Shown here piece after piece: positions 14,101 through 20,150 of a stretch of 64,000 nt of DNA. Each line of letters opens with the position of its first letter. Positions within the stretch are counted from its first letter, which is position 1. Location of the stretch: assembly GCA_937981555.1 (NCBI GenBank), contig CALJOK010000021.1, positions 1 to 64,000 on the forward strand, given 5' to 3'. The DNA comes from an uncultured Saprospiraceae bacterium (lineage in GTDB: Bacteria > Bacteroidota > Bacteroidia > Chitinophagales > Saprospiraceae). The translations under genes were made by a program, and so were the position numbers. The notes beneath the pieces were generated by a model. That model saw only the letters and a program-made list of their open reading frames with translations, did no database searches and was not told where the DNA came from.

Positions 14101-16425
14101 CTCTCCACAACTTCCCCAAGTTCCTTTAGTCCAAGCAGCCATACCATATTGACTACTTCCATCATTTCCAGCACCATTGGTCAAATGAGCAGACATATTA
14201 CTTCTTGTAGAAATAGTAAACGTTTCACCGTTAACTGTAATAGTACCATTATAAGTAAGATAATGAACTTCTGATCCAGATAGATAACTTGTATAGCAAG
14301 CATCATCATATATCGGACCTGTTGAATTTTTATCAGTAAATTGAATATTTACATGACCTACATTCCCATTATAGGATATGTCTCCAACCATTAAAGCTGT
14401 ATTATTTGAATATTCATAAAATGTCAAATTATTTTGAGCTACCCAATATTCAAATGGGTTTCCACAATCTTTACGGTAAAAAGCTGCATTTCCATTAGCA
14501 CAATCCGAATTAGAATTCTTAACCTTATAAAGATTAACTATGCTAGCTGAAGAATTTGAACAATAAGGATCATAAGTCCAAGTACGAGTAATTATTTCCG
14601 GACAATTACCACTTTCAGTATCTGTAAATGAGATTCCAGTTTCTTCTTCACCACATAAAAATGGATGTCCAGTATTAGATGGATTAGTAGAAGCATTACA
14701 ACTAATTGAAATATTAGCAGGAGCTGTCAAATCATCACAACCACAAGTTCCAACAACTTCAACCGCACCAGCCAATACATAAGATTGACCATTTACAGTT
14801 TGACCATTTTGATTATGTCGAGTATCTATTTCTAAAGTTACCACATTAGTAAGTGCTGGAACATTCGTTAATGTCAATTGTATAATATCCAAACAACATC
14901 CTAATGTTGAACTAGGCCCATAAACTATTTCTTGATCAGACACTCCCCCCGCAGTAGCACGCAATAATAAATATCGACCATCATCTGTTAATTCAGACAT
15001 TGGAACATTTACAATAACATCTCTTGCTACTGATGAAGCTGGAATATTAAAATCCATTGTTTCATAATCATTATATCCACTTACATATGTAAAAACTCCC
15101 GTTTGCTCAGATCCTGATGCAGTATTTCTAAATAAATACGCCACCATAGTTTGAGCATGACTTTCATTTGAAGATTCATAGTAACTTACTGAAGAAGCAT
15201 TAGGAAGAATTGCACGATATACCCACACATTAGAACTTAACCCAGAAGGCTGTTCTCGATTTGCAATATATGGAGTCGCATTATTATCATATACGGTGAT
15301 AGTACTTCCAGGATTCCCTCCCTTATATACTACCTCAACAACAGCTTCATAAATATTAGAACTATTTGAAAAATTTAAAGTAGCTGGAATTTGATTATTA
15401 ATTCCCATTCCTACTATTTCTACACTTTTTCCACTTTCACAACTAAAATCCCAACCAGTAATCTCAGCTGGACAATAAGAAGGATTCAAATTCCAAGTTT
15501 GATTTGTACATCCAGAAACAGTAAAATGCTCATCATACAAAAGGTTATTCCAATCTGTAGGAGTATCTATAGCTCTCCACATTGCTCCATCTAAAGTGGT
15601 AATTGTTTGACTTTCTCCAGGTGCGAGCATAGCAATATCGATATCCCCATTCGGAATCCATTTAAGGATTCTCGCAGGGCAGGTACCATTATTATTAATC
15701 GTCAAATCAGAATTACAAGCACAATACATTGGATCGACATTCCATGTTTGATCGTTACAACCAGTTACGGTATAACTTTCATCAAATACAAGGTTACTCC
15801 AATTACCATCGTTTACTCGCCACATTGCACCATCGTGCGTAGTTGTGGTGTAGGTATCTCCAGATTCAATGTCTACTTTATAAACATCTCCGCTTGGTAA
15901 CCATTCGTAAACTTCTAGATGACAATGACCTACATTTCTAATTGTCAATTCAGGATTACAATTCACTTGCCCATCAAAAAAAGCAACATTTGATTCAAAC
16001 ACTTCACATCCCGCAGCCTCCCTGATACAAAAGAAGTAATAAACCCCTGAGATAGTAGGTACATGGGTAAGCGGTGTTGAATAAGACCAACTTGATCCTG
16101 GAGCAGGGCTAGTTGTTCCATTATCATCGTACATCCAAAGCCCTTCGTAATTCACGCCACATATACTAGGTGCTGTAACAGCTACTGTAGTAGTGCTAGC
16201 AGTAACTGTACCTGGAGTAACATTCGTACAAGTACAATTATCTGATACAGATGTTTCCGTTACCTCTCCATTATTAGTACCTAAGTTATTAAATAGAGAA
16301 AAATCTTCATTATTAGATGAAGCATTAAAATAACCTAGATTTTTAATACCAATAGATGAATCGTCTTCTACATTGCTTAGATTGGAAAGCCCTGACTCAT
16401 CTGATTTAAAAGATGTCAAGGTCAT
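1..16425 (-). CDS. Giant repeat-rich surface protein, partial (C-terminus outside window)
   Basis: One uninterrupted minus-strand reading frame runs from about 16425 to the left edge, at least 5,475 codons with no stop. Frame was checked near 13.3 kb, 8.2 kb and at the edge. From the N-terminus it encodes a mature region starting with SDNCTC, two VHL-beta-like domains (15960-15510), a mixed beta-rich region (15.5-14.06 kb), 8 HYR-like repeats (14.06-12.09 kb), a linker, 10 SdrD_B-like domains (11.72-8.19 kb) and 34 more HYR-like repeats (8.19 kb to the edge). The HYR-like units carry the signature TATDNCGN and an ECDAVPAP-like motif. By analogy with Bacteroidota proteins of this build it is an exported adhesin or gliding-type surface protein with a T9SS sorting domain at the unseen C-terminus (inference). 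16425 is the first in-frame ATG, but the signal peptide lies upstream of it. No enzymatic domain is visible. Confidence 0.9.
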   Translation of the reverse strand, partial: MTLTSFKSDESGLSNLSNVEDDSSIGIKNLGYFNASSNNEDFSLFNNLGTNNGEVTETSVSDNCTCTNVTPGTVTASTTTVAVTAPSICGVNYEGLWMYDDNGTTSPAPGSSWSYSTPLTHVPTISGVYYFFCIREAAGCEVFESNVAFFDGQVNCNPELTIRNVGHCHLEVYEWLPSGDVYKVDIESGDTYTTTTHDGAMWRVNDGNWSNLVFDESYTVTGCNDQTWNVDPMYCACNSDLTINNNGTCPARILKWIPNGDIDIAMLAPGESQTITTLDGAMWRAIDTPTDWNNLLYDEHFTVSGCTNQTWNLNPSYCPAEITGWDFSCESGKSVEIVGMGINNQIPATLNFSNSSNIYEAVVEVVYKGGNPGSTITVYDNNATPYIANREQPSGLSSNVWVYRAILPNASSVSYYESSNESHAQTMVAYLFRNTASGSEQTGVFTYVSGYNDYETMDFNIPASSVARDVIVNVPMSELTDDGRYLLLRATAGGVSDQEIVYGPSSTLGCCLDIIQLTLTNVPALTNVVTLEIDTRHNQNGQTVNGQSYVLAGAVEVVGTCGCDDLTAPANISISCNASTNPSNTGHPFLCGEEETGISFTDTESGNCPEIITRTWTYDPYCSNSSASIVNLYKVKNSNSDCANGNAAFYRKDCGNPFEYWVAQNNLTFYEYSNNTALMVGDISYNGNVGHVNIQFTDKNSTGPIYDDACYTSYLSGSEVHYLTYNGTITVNGETFTISTRSNMSAHLTNGAGNDGSSQYGMAAWTKGTWGSCGEIFTNLEAIDCANNPNLITVTQTISINDDLAPTVTNIPNDITVECDENPNLIAVPTFSDDCDNNLDISFNENMIPGLCDDNFTMERVWTATDDCGNQRTATQMVTYVDTTKPVLSGVPANMAVECDEVPAPAQPTAVDNCDDDVSVSFNENRINGTCDDNYQLERIWIATDNCGNTRQGTQIITVADQTPPVFANLPDVTLECSDNLTPPNPVVTDNCDVDVTVILNEEYRTNLSCTDNYTLTRVWTATDNCGNQSTYTQVATIEDTTNPSISAPADDTVLCDDVPAPATVGANDNCDNDVTVTFAEVRTDGNCPNNYTLTRTWTATDNCGNTSSDEQVLTVIDASGPEILDIPASVTVECDAFQPAPTLQIIDNCDANATITLDEEMQLGVCTDNYTVIRTWTATDACGNITTAIQVVTVIDTTSPELAGIPADATVECSAIPAPANPTASDNCDTNVLIEFAEQTNQTTDGSCNSNSYTLTRIWKATDNCGNTDIQQQVITVEDTTDPVLGNLPANATVECDDVPAPATLTANDNCDGNVDITFSETSTKTNNGACTDDTYVITRTWVATDNCGNTDTYTQTINVQDTTNPVLANIPASLTVNALPVPAVANPTATDNCDGNVTIDFVETSGEGCSYQIVRTWTATDNCGNQDVQTQTITVELDPQAGTLDIDDSLVCLAPAGNGNISATPNGDANVPVGFSVIYVLTKGNGLVIEETNSTPTFTALTPGDYTIHTLIYVADANDPNYLDLSTVVIGTTTGFDVNALLQQGGGLLCGSLDVAGAKVIVDLCDAKIGNMVFEDINANGIMDAGEPGIEGVIVNLTGTTADGEAVFASQMTDADGKYSFENLAPGDYKLTFIKPLGYEATYANEGGNDALDSDADPISGMTVFENLVSGEDNDTYDAGFYKTGKIGDMVFVDTNANGIMDLGEAGIPNVPIVLTGTTGNGTPVTLTTTTDADGKYIFDNLAPGSYKLTFATPNGFVTTYPNEGGDDGADSDVDPTTNMTDFEELESGETNLTYDAGYYELAKIGNLVFEDKNANGIQDAGEPGIGGVAILLTGTTGNGTTVSLTTTTDGNGNYDFDNLVPGDYKLTFTSPTDFKATYANEGGDDTLDSDADPITGMTVFETLESGEDNPTYDAGFFKSGKIGDMVFVDKNGNGIMDLGEPGIPNVEVTLTGTTGNGTTVTLTTTTDADGKYIFDDLAPGTYKLTFETPTGFVTTYPNEGGNDAADSDVDPTTNMTEFVTIESGEENKTLDAGYYELAKIGNLVFEDKNADGIQDVGEPGIGGVEVLLTGTTGNGTPVTLTTTTDGNGNYVFDNLVPGDYKLTFTSPTDFKATYANEGGDDTLDSDADPITGMTVFETLESGEDNDTYDAGFFKTGKIGDMVFVDTNANGIMDLGEAGIPNVQVVLTGTTGNGTTVTLTTTTDADGKYIFEDLAPGSYKLTFATPNGFVTTYPNEGGDDGADSDVDPTTNMTEFVTIESGEENKTLDAGYYEYAKIGNFVFEDKNANGIQDAGEPGIGGVEVLLTGTTGNGTTVSLTTTTDGNGNYDFDNLVPGDYKLTFTSPTDFKATYANEGGDDTLDSDADPISGMTVFETLESGEDNPTYDAGFFKTGKIGDMVFVDKNANGIMDLGEAGIENVEVTLTGTTGNGTSVTLTTTTDANGKYIFDDLAPGTYKLTFNTPTGFVTTYPNEGGNDAADSDVDPTTNMTDFVTIESGEENLTLDAGYYEPAKIGDMAFVDVNANGIMEAGEPGIQFVTVLLEGFTGNNTPVTLTTQTDANGKYLFDNLVPGVYKLTFTADPVYQTTNQDLGGDDALDSDIDPITGMTDFEVLESGETNLTYDAGYYVFGKIGDFVWLDCNEDGMQSPGEEGIEGVVVRLFGTDGFGAAVQATTTTDADGKYEFDGLIPGVYLLTIDLPTIPTGYAFTIANQGDDAFDSDFDGGATGDITITSGLIVTDIDGGLRDDEAPTFAGVPVDTTVECDAIPAPATPIATDNLDTDVTITFVETSTQSGNTADCQNNTFTITRTWTAEDNCGNVSTAVQVITVEDTTDPILADVPADVTVECDAIPAIGTPTATDNCDVDAAITFNEVRIDGNCEDNYTIERTWTATDNCGNDISQTQTITVQDTSDPELIGVPADVVVECDLVPAPATPAAIDNCDVDVDITFNEVRTDGNCTDNYTLTRTWIATDNCGNTDTKVQVITVQDTTDPNIYDIPANVTVECDAIPAVSAAPFANDNCDDDVTITFAEVRVDGNCADNYSLERTWTATDNCGNNVSQTQIITVQDTTDPMLAGIPANETVECDAIPNPANPTATDNCDADVTIAYEEVRTDGNCADNYTLTRTWTATDNCGNTDVQVQVITVQDTTDPELIGVPANVTVECDLVPTAATPEAIDNCDDDVTIDYVEVRTDGTCVDTYTLTRTWTATDNCGNTDVQVQVIQVQDTTDPNIYDIPANVTVECDAVPAPSTAPFANDNCDDDVTITFAEVRVDGNCEDNYTLERTWTATDNCGNDVSQTQIITVQDTTNPELIGVPADVTVECDLVPAPATPAAIDNCDADVDIAFNEVRTDGQCVDSYTLTRTWIATDNCGNTDTKVQVITVQDTSAPTIYDIPVNVTVECDAIPAVSTAPFANDNCDDDVAITFAEVRVDGNCEDNYTLERTWTATDNCGNTDSGTQIITVQDTTDPILAGVPANETVECDAVPTAATPTATDNCDADVTIAYEEVRTDGTCDDTYTLTRTWTATDNCGNTDVQVQVIQVQDTTDPILAGVPADETVECDAVPAAATPTATDNCDADVTIAYEEVRTDGTCDDTYTLTRTWTATDNCGNEDVQVQVIQVQDTTNPELIGVPANVTVECDLVPTAATPEANDNCDDDVTIDYVEVRTDGVCVDTYTLTRTWTATDNCGNTDVQVQVITVQDTTDPNIYDIPANVTVECDAVPAVSTAPFANDNCDDDVAITFAEVRIDGNCEDNYTLERTWTATDNCGNDVSQTQIITVQDTTDPELIGVPANVTVECDLVPAAATPVAIDNCDADVDIAFNEIRTDGQCVDSYTLTRTWIATDNCGNTDTKVQVITVQDTSAPTIYDIPANVTVECDAIPAVSTAPFANDNCDDDVAITFAEVRVDGNCEDNYTLERTWTATDNCGNTDSGTQTITVQDTTDPILAGVPANETVECDAVPVAATPTATDNCDADVTIAYEEVRTDGACEDTYTLTRTWTATDNCGNTDVQVQVIQVQDTTDPILAGVPADVTVECDAVPAAATPTATDNCDVDVNIAFEVEIIPGTCPDSYTMIRTWTATDNCGNENVQIQNITVQDTTDPTLIGVPANVTVECDAVPAVANPTAEDNCDPNPIVTFNEVRIDGACVDTYVLERTWTATDACGNDYSETQIITVQDTTDPTLQGVPGNVTVECDAVPAPAQPTAIDNCDVDVDLAYAEVRTDGSCDDNYTLTRTWIATDNCGNETTQVQVITVQDTTDPALQGVPANTTVECDAIPLPASPTATDNCDTDVDISFLENITPGSCTDNYTIIRVWIATDNCGNTTEGVQIITVEDTTDPVLSGVPANETVECDAVPAPAQPTATDNCDTDVDVSFEEVRTDGTCLDTYTLTRTWTATDNCGNTDVQVQVIQVQDTTDPIMVAVPADETVECDAVPAPAQPTATDNCDVDVNITFEEVRTDGTCPDTYTLTRTWTATDNCGNTDIQVQVIEVQDTTDPVLVGVPADAIIDCNNIPAPAQPTATDNCDVDVAISFDENITDGSCADNYTITRTWTATDNCGNSVSQTQTLTVQDIVDPTISGVPADVTVECDAVPAPAQPVATDNCDADVDLDFTEVQTDGNCLDNYTLTRTWIATDNCGNTTTEIQVITVQDTTDPILSGVPTDVTVECDAVPAPATPTAVDNCDADVIIVFAEVQIDGDCTDNYTLERTWTATDNCGNTDVQVQIITVQDTTNPTLSGVPGTVTVECDAIPLPLVIGVDITATDNCDTDVSIVLQEEIFAGSCSDNYTIVRTYTATDNCENTDVKIQIITVEDTTPPTITGVPADLIAECDEVPAAPAAGTIIVSDNCDTDVAATFSEIIQPGGCADSYTIKRIWTATDNCGNITVATQNITVSDVTPPTLSGVPADTQVDCNSVPAAPTPGSVTATDNCDVNVYIQYFEELIDGACEDSYVLKRTWTATDNCGNETQATQVITVGDATGPVLVGVPADLEVECNDIPAPANPTATDDCDTDVDISFVETTTPGSCENSYILTRTWVATDNCGNETVGIQNITIQDTQSPILAGIPTDTSADCNSVPAPPANVTATDNCDTNVTIDFTETSAPGACANATIITRTWTATDACGNSISASQTISVGDASAPVLVDVPTNITVECNAVPAIATNITATDNCDTNPLVSFDETTTPGVCTDSYTLTRTWTATDACGNESSESQIITVQDTQDPTIAGVPADVTIDCNSVPAPATPIANDNCDTDVDVDFAETSVADGCGFIITRTWTAIDNCGNTASATQTLTVTSDAPVLSSLPTDITVECDNIPLAATVTASSDCLPTIQVDFSETIIDGACANGYTIERTWITNAGCGTAVSHTQTITVEDTTDPTLIDVPSNVTVECNAVPQIATNITATDNCDTNPLVSFGEILTPGACENSYTLTRTWTATDACGNEISQSQIITVEDTQDPILAGIPADVTVDCNLVPA
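4279..7130 (-). repeat. Higher-order duplication: two 6-unit blocks offset by about 1,426 bp
   Basis: Within the HYR-like array, 4279-5704 and 5705-7130 match each other nearly base for base at a constant offset of about 1,426 bp, six repeat units. Markers are the unusual GAVLTAG-type linker coded at about 4753 and 6179, a second copy of that linker at about 5229 and 6656, and a TPEAIAS-like linker at about 5470 and 6899. Differences are scattered single bases. A further partial block around 7140-8000 resembles the second block at a five-unit offset (about 1,190 bp). This points to recent unequal recombination inside the array. Confidence 0.8.
8190..11725 (-). repeat. 10 tandem SdrD_B-like domains (about 353 bp each)
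   Basis: Ten copies of a roughly 118-residue unit beginning KIG(D/N) start near 11718, 11365, 11010, 10657, 10300, 9948, 9591, 9240, 8896 and 8543. Each holds a DxNxNGxxDxGEPGI motif, typical of the calcium-associated loop of SdrD B-like domains, then a TTTTDxNGxYxFDNLxPGxYKLTF core and a DSDxDP..GMT tail. The middle units alternate between two subtypes (KIGDMVFVDxNANGI and KIGNLVFEDKNANGI), so the array has a dimeric higher-order period near 706 bp. The terminal units diverge. A stiff, calcium-braced stalk is the likely role, by family knowledge. Confidence 0.88.
12090..14060 (-). repeat. 8 HYR-like repeats proximal to the SdrD_B block
   Basis: DNCGN-coding motifs recur at about 12150, 12380, 12629, 12877, 13112, 13350, 13590 and 13830, the same 238-bp period as the distal array. 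These copies are more divergent from one another than the distal ones, as expected for the older edge of an expanding array. A linker at 11.73-12.09 kb, ending in DLCDAKIG, joins them to the SdrD_B block. Confidence 0.85.
15510..15960 (-). repeat. Two VHL-beta-like domains near the N-terminus of the giant protein
   Basis: Two consecutive units (about 15960-15760 and 15717-15510) share the pattern CNxxLTIxNxGxCxxxxxxWxPxGD, a hydrophobic ..L/I.xGxxxTxTTxDGAMWR, then N-LxxDExxTVxGCxxQTWN. The layout of a short strand after an Asn, W..(D/S)G, PG/SG, a His/Asp-Gly-xx-Trp and a closing TV strand resembles the beta domain of the von Hippel-Lindau protein, a fold also found in bacterial extracellular proteins. 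The assignment is by motif memory and has not been tested by profile search. Confidence 0.55.
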
Positions 16426-16527
16426 AAAAGAGCAACAAAGAAAAAGAAGAGAGAAAATACTCCATCTAGAATAGAATCTACTTGAAGAGCTGTTAATTGT
16501 GTACATGTTTGGAATCATGATATTAAA
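16426..16527 (-). other. Out-of-frame start and signal-peptide segment of the giant gene
   Basis: The frame of the giant protein stays open upstream of its first ATG to a TAA at 16527-16525. It encodes a good signal peptide there (RFYSRW followed by a hydrophobic run SIFSLLFLCCSF), but the open stretch contains no ATG, GTG or TTG. The only upstream ATGs, at 16520 and 16508, are in another frame. They give a 32-residue peptide whose TGA (16424-16422) overlaps the giant gene's ATG as ATGA. Between the two frames lies a short (GT)3 tract at 16499-16504. Loss of one GT unit would join the ATG at 16520 to the signal peptide in frame (MIPNMYTINSSSS). A sequencing indel, a slipped-strand switch, an ATT start or translational coupling are all possible. 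Confidence 0.6.
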
Positions 16528-17119
16528 TAGTTTGGTAAAGAATTGATTTATATTCTAAAAAAAATTGTAAAATCTTATTGTTAGTATTTGTTCTTTGGAA
16601 GTAAAAATGGAGGAGGAAATAATCTAAAAGACTAAAAAAAGTTAATTGAAACAGGGGATGTTCCGAATTAGTTAATTATTTAAAGCAAATCTCTTTTAGA
16701 AAAATATAGGAGGAAGAAATAGTTAATAAAAAATAAAAAATAGCCATTTGTTTAAGGAGGGAATTGGCTAATCTCGATGTCACACATTGTGAAACAACTT
16801 ACTTTTCAACCATAAAAATAAACCAATTCCAGATCTGTAACAAGCTTATTTCTATAATTGGGGAGAAGAAAAATTATGATCATATTATTACTTTTTAAAA
16901 GGCATTACTTTAAAACATTCAAAAACAACCACTTATAAATATTTATATTTATTAAATTGATAAAAATAAAATGTATACTTTTTATAAAATAATCTCATTT
17001 TGTGATTGCATTACGGTGAACTGAAGTAATCAACCTAATCTATCAATGCAAAAGAATAGTAACTCTTGATCAATCTTACTAGTCACAAATCAATCCAATT
17101 CAAACTATTTTCAATTTTT
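16528..17119. other. Intergenic region between divergent genes
   Basis: About 590 bp of very AT-rich sequence separate the divergently read giant gene and the lipoprotein gene. No ORF with coding character is visible on either strand. Three purine-rich AGGAGG-type motifs occur at about 16609, 16708 and 16756, none placed before an ORF. Both promoters must lie here, but I could not assign a convincing TTG/TAnnTTTG pair. Confidence 0.5.
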
Positions 17120-18325
17120 ATGAAAAAAAATAAACTATTGTTTTGCTTACTCCTTCTTTTTCCTTCTTTTTCTTGTAAAAAACATAAAGTTAATATTCAC
17201 TTGGAGAAAGGGATGATAATTTCGGAATCGGTGACAGTTCTAACAGACACTTTTAGAATTGATGGAAGTAGCGATAATCCAGCTTTAACAATTCAAGGAG
17301 ATAATATTGTGGTTGATTTCCAAGGAGCAGTTTTAAAAGGATCAAATAATAAAAATCTGCCAAATGAATATCATGGAATTGGGATTTTAGCAAAAGGAAA
17401 AAACATTGAAATCAAAAATCTCCATCTCCAAGGTTTCTACCTCGGAATTCTAGCAACTCAAGCTGATAGTCTAAAAATCAACAATTCGAACCTTAGCTAT
17501 AATTTCCGTTGCGAAAATGGAGATAAAAATAAAATATATAAATGTTCACAACCGCTTGATAGTAAATTTGGGAAAATCAGAGCCGCTGGTTTAATGGTAA
17601 ATCAGAGTCAAGAAATAATCCTAGAAAACAATCAAATTACTCATAACAACTCCGGAGTAATTTTAGAATCAGGAGTAACTGGTGAGATTTACAACAATAA
17701 AATAACTTTTAACCTAAATGCAGGAATTGCCGATATGGGGAATCGGGATTTAATTTTAAAGCATAATTATATCAATTGGAATCGAGGACCTGGTTTTACT
17801 TGCTCTTCTAACAGTCGAGACATTATTATAGCTTATAATTCTATGGAACAAAATGCTAGCAACCTTTTTTGGAAAAATATTAATTTCTCCAATAATCTAT
17901 TTCCCCAAACAGCAAAAGATCGAAATATAGATTCTTTACAAAAAAAATATCCTCCTCTTTCTAGCTCACAGAATACCACCTTGCCCTTACTCCCTTATAA
18001 AGGAACAGAATATTGGTTCGATTCTGATTGGGGTTTTTATGATTTCGAATATCCCGCCATCTGGCTTCGAGAAATCAATGATGACAAATACACCTTCGCC
18101 ATTTTCGGTCCAGAAGGAAATTGGAAAATCGTCAATGGAAATGGTTTCGTTCAAACTTCTCGTCAATCAGGAAGTATTCCTGCCACCATCGTTGCAACAA
18201 AAGAAAAGAATGCAAATCCAAAGAATCTATCGCTGGAATTAGAATTTATTGGTGTAGAGTTTACAGATCAATTTGGAAATATAAATCCTAGAGGTAAAAC
18301 AACTAAGTTTCAATTTAAAAATTAA
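17120..18325 (+). CDS. Right-handed beta-helix repeat lipoprotein
   Basis: The protein starts MKKNKLLFCLLLLFPSFSC, a lipoprotein-type signal ending at a Cys followed by KKHK, so an outer-membrane or surface lipoprotein is likely. The ATG at 17120 is chosen over a TTG 54 bp upstream because it puts the signal peptide at the N-terminus. Residues of about 50-270 show parallel beta-helix repeats: short strands of the type NIEIKNLHLQGF, LKINNSNLSYN, IILENNQITHNNSG and IYNNKITFNLNAG, as in pectate-lyase/NosD-like folds. The C-terminal 120 residues (around YWFDSDWGFYDFEYPAIW) form a separate unrecognised domain. No catalytic residues can be assigned. The gene precedes the TIR/STAND island by about 290 bp and need not belong to it. 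Confidence 0.75.
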   Translation: MKKNKLLFCLLLLFPSFSCKKHKVNIHLEKGMIISESVTVLTDTFRIDGSSDNPALTIQGDNIVVDFQGAVLKGSNNKNLPNEYHGIGILAKGKNIEIKNLHLQGFYLGILATQADSLKINNSNLSYNFRCENGDKNKIYKCSQPLDSKFGKIRAAGLMVNQSQEIILENNQITHNNSGVILESGVTGEIYNNKITFNLNAGIADMGNRDLILKHNYINWNRGPGFTCSSNSRDIIIAYNSMEQNASNLFWKNINFSNNLFPQTAKDRNIDSLQKKYPPLSSSQNTTLPLLPYKGTEYWFDSDWGFYDFEYPAIWLREINDDKYTFAIFGPEGNWKIVNGNGFVQTSRQSGSIPATIVATKEKNANPKNLSLELEFIGVEFTDQFGNINPRGKTTKFQFKN

Positions 18326-18618
18326 GCCACATTGTCTTTTTTTACCATTTGTATAAAAGTCATTTTTTTTTGTAAAAACAATGTTTTTACTTACATTTAA
18401 AGTTCAAGAAACCGAAGAAAGCAATCCCCTTTTATTTTAGCCTTCTTCTCGAAATTTATTTTGTTTAAAAAAATAAATTTCCCCAAACAAATTCACACAA
18501 CAACACATTAAACATTTTTAATCATTGAAGCTTTCCATAAGTTCAATGGTTACCTGAGAAAACGCCATACCCAGAAGGGAAATATTTTTTAATAAATTAT
18601 TTCCTAAACATTTATTTT

Positions 18619-20079
18619 ATGGCGGACATATTTTTAAGCTATGGTCACATCGACAATGAAGACCCCGAAGGTTGGGTCAAAGAGCTTGAAGAAAGATTAG
18701 AAAAAAGACTAAACTCTCTTTTTGGTAAAAGAGATAATCGCATCTATATCGATAACGAACAAGATGGAACTAAGATATTAGATGATATGATGAAGTCTAA
18801 TATTGACGATGCTTCCATCTTCCTTACTGTCGCATCTCCTGCTTATTTCCAATCCGAATATTGCCTCTACGAAATCGATTATTATATGTCGAAATTGGAT
18901 ACAGAGGATTATTCTCCCGAAGAAAAAGAAGCACTTCGCAAAAAGTTATTATCTCGAATTGTAATTGTTAGAAAACTCGATACAGAGTTTACTCACGATG
19001 CATTGACTAAGCAGATTTACATTAACTTTTGTGATGAAGAATCCAATCGAGAGCTTACTAGTAATTACCAACCTGATCAATATATTTCTCAAGTTTATGA
19101 GTTGGCAACGATCCTCTTTAATATTCTCAAAATAGCCAAGGAGGAAACAAATGAACTTCAAAACCCTGACGATATAAAAGTCGAAGCTCATCAAGCAAAA
19201 CCTAAAATATTCATCGCAGAACCTGCGCCTGACAAAAAAGTATATGCGCAAAAATTGGAAAGTCAATTATTAGTGGATGGATTTGATGTGATAAAACTTC
19301 CAGCCAAACAACGAATCGCTGACGAGTGGGAAGAGCAAACTAAAGAATATATTATTGGTAATGATTGTCAAACGGTTGTTCACATTTTAGGTAAAAATTT
19401 ACAATACCAAAATGATACTTCTCTCCAAGAAATTCAATACGAAGCTGCCAGAGAAGAACGAGACAATATGGAATTTAATCAAATCGTATGGATTCCAAAA
19501 GGAAGCGACAATGGCAATAAAATCCAAAATCAATTTTATAAAAAACTTCGAACGGAGCATAGTAAAGTTAGTTCGAAAGGTGGTCAGGCAGAGCTCTTAG
19601 AATCTAATTTTGAAAATTTTAAAAATCATTTATTGAAAACTTTAGACTCCATGGATATCCAAATGGAGGATGAGGTTGCCATGAATATTTCTGACTTAGA
19701 AACTAATCAAGAGGAAGAAGAAACCTTGATTGACATCTACTTCCTTTTTCCTTACAAAATTCAAGAGCAAGCTATGGCTCTTTTACAAAATATTAAAAAT
19801 AAATTTCCACAATACCGACTTCGAATGGTTCCAAATGTCTCTGCTATCAAAGATATGGTTCACCAAAGTTTGTTAGCCTCTAGTAGTGCTTATTTAATTT
19901 TCCCAGGAGGCAATGATGATTTTTTAGATAAATCGGCAATGGATATTACTTCTAATTGGAAAAAGAATTTTAATGATAAGGAAATGTTTGCTGAACAATT
20001 CAATTATCAAAACAATGATCTCATTCTTATTTATCCAACAGCAGACCCTGAAATCGCCGATCTTATTTCGTTTTTCTAG
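18619..20079 (+). CDS. TIR-domain protein with three alpha/beta modules
   Basis: Residues 1-170 form a TIR domain: IFLSYGHIDNE (strand A), IYIDNEQDG (BB-loop region), ASIFLTVASPAYF (strand D) and SEYCLYEID with Glu85 placed where the catalytic glutamate of TIR NAD hydrolases lies. Residues 195-342 are a second TIR-like module (KPKIFIAEPAPDKKVYAQKLE, VVHILGKNL, SLQEIQYEAAREE). Residues 368-486 (IDIYFLFPYK, AYLIFPGG, LILIYPTADP) look like a third Rossmann-type unit that I do not recognise. There is no signal peptide, so it is cytoplasmic. A 71-bp gap to the nSTAND1 gene suggests one operon. TIR domains in such contexts usually act as NAD-cleaving effectors or assemble signalling complexes (family knowledge); which applies here is unknown. 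Confidence 0.82.
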   Translation: MADIFLSYGHIDNEDPEGWVKELEERLEKRLNSLFGKRDNRIYIDNEQDGTKILDDMMKSNIDDASIFLTVASPAYFQSEYCLYEIDYYMSKLDTEDYSPEEKEALRKKLLSRIVIVRKLDTEFTHDALTKQIYINFCDEESNRELTSNYQPDQYISQVYELATILFNILKIAKEETNELQNPDDIKVEAHQAKPKIFIAEPAPDKKVYAQKLESQLLVDGFDVIKLPAKQRIADEWEEQTKEYIIGNDCQTVVHILGKNLQYQNDTSLQEIQYEAAREERDNMEFNQIVWIPKGSDNGNKIQNQFYKKLRTEHSKVSSKGGQAELLESNFENFKNHLLKTLDSMDIQMEDEVAMNISDLETNQEEEETLIDIYFLFPYKIQEQAMALLQNIKNKFPQYRLRMVPNVSAIKDMVHQSLLASSSAYLIFPGGNDDFLDKSAMDITSNWKKNFNDKEMFAEQFNYQNNDLILIYPTADPEIADLISFF

Positions 20080-20150
20080 TATAAAAACAACCTTGTCTCA
20101 TTATTTATAACAACATATTTACAAGTTAACTACATCAACTCAAGACATCA

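Noticed and set aside
16600-16770. AGGAGG motifs as ribosome binding sites
   Set aside because: No start codon with an open frame is correctly placed downstream, and Bacteroidota rarely use strong Shine-Dalgarno sites.
17066-17119. Upstream TTG start for the beta-helix lipoprotein
   Set aside because: It would put 18 residues before a complete lipoprotein signal; ATG 17120 is far more likely.
18372-18390. GTAAAAAC/GTTTTTAC hairpin after the beta-helix gene as a terminator
   Set aside because: The stem is 8 bp of mostly A/T pairs and no T tract follows it on the plus strand, so it was not called.
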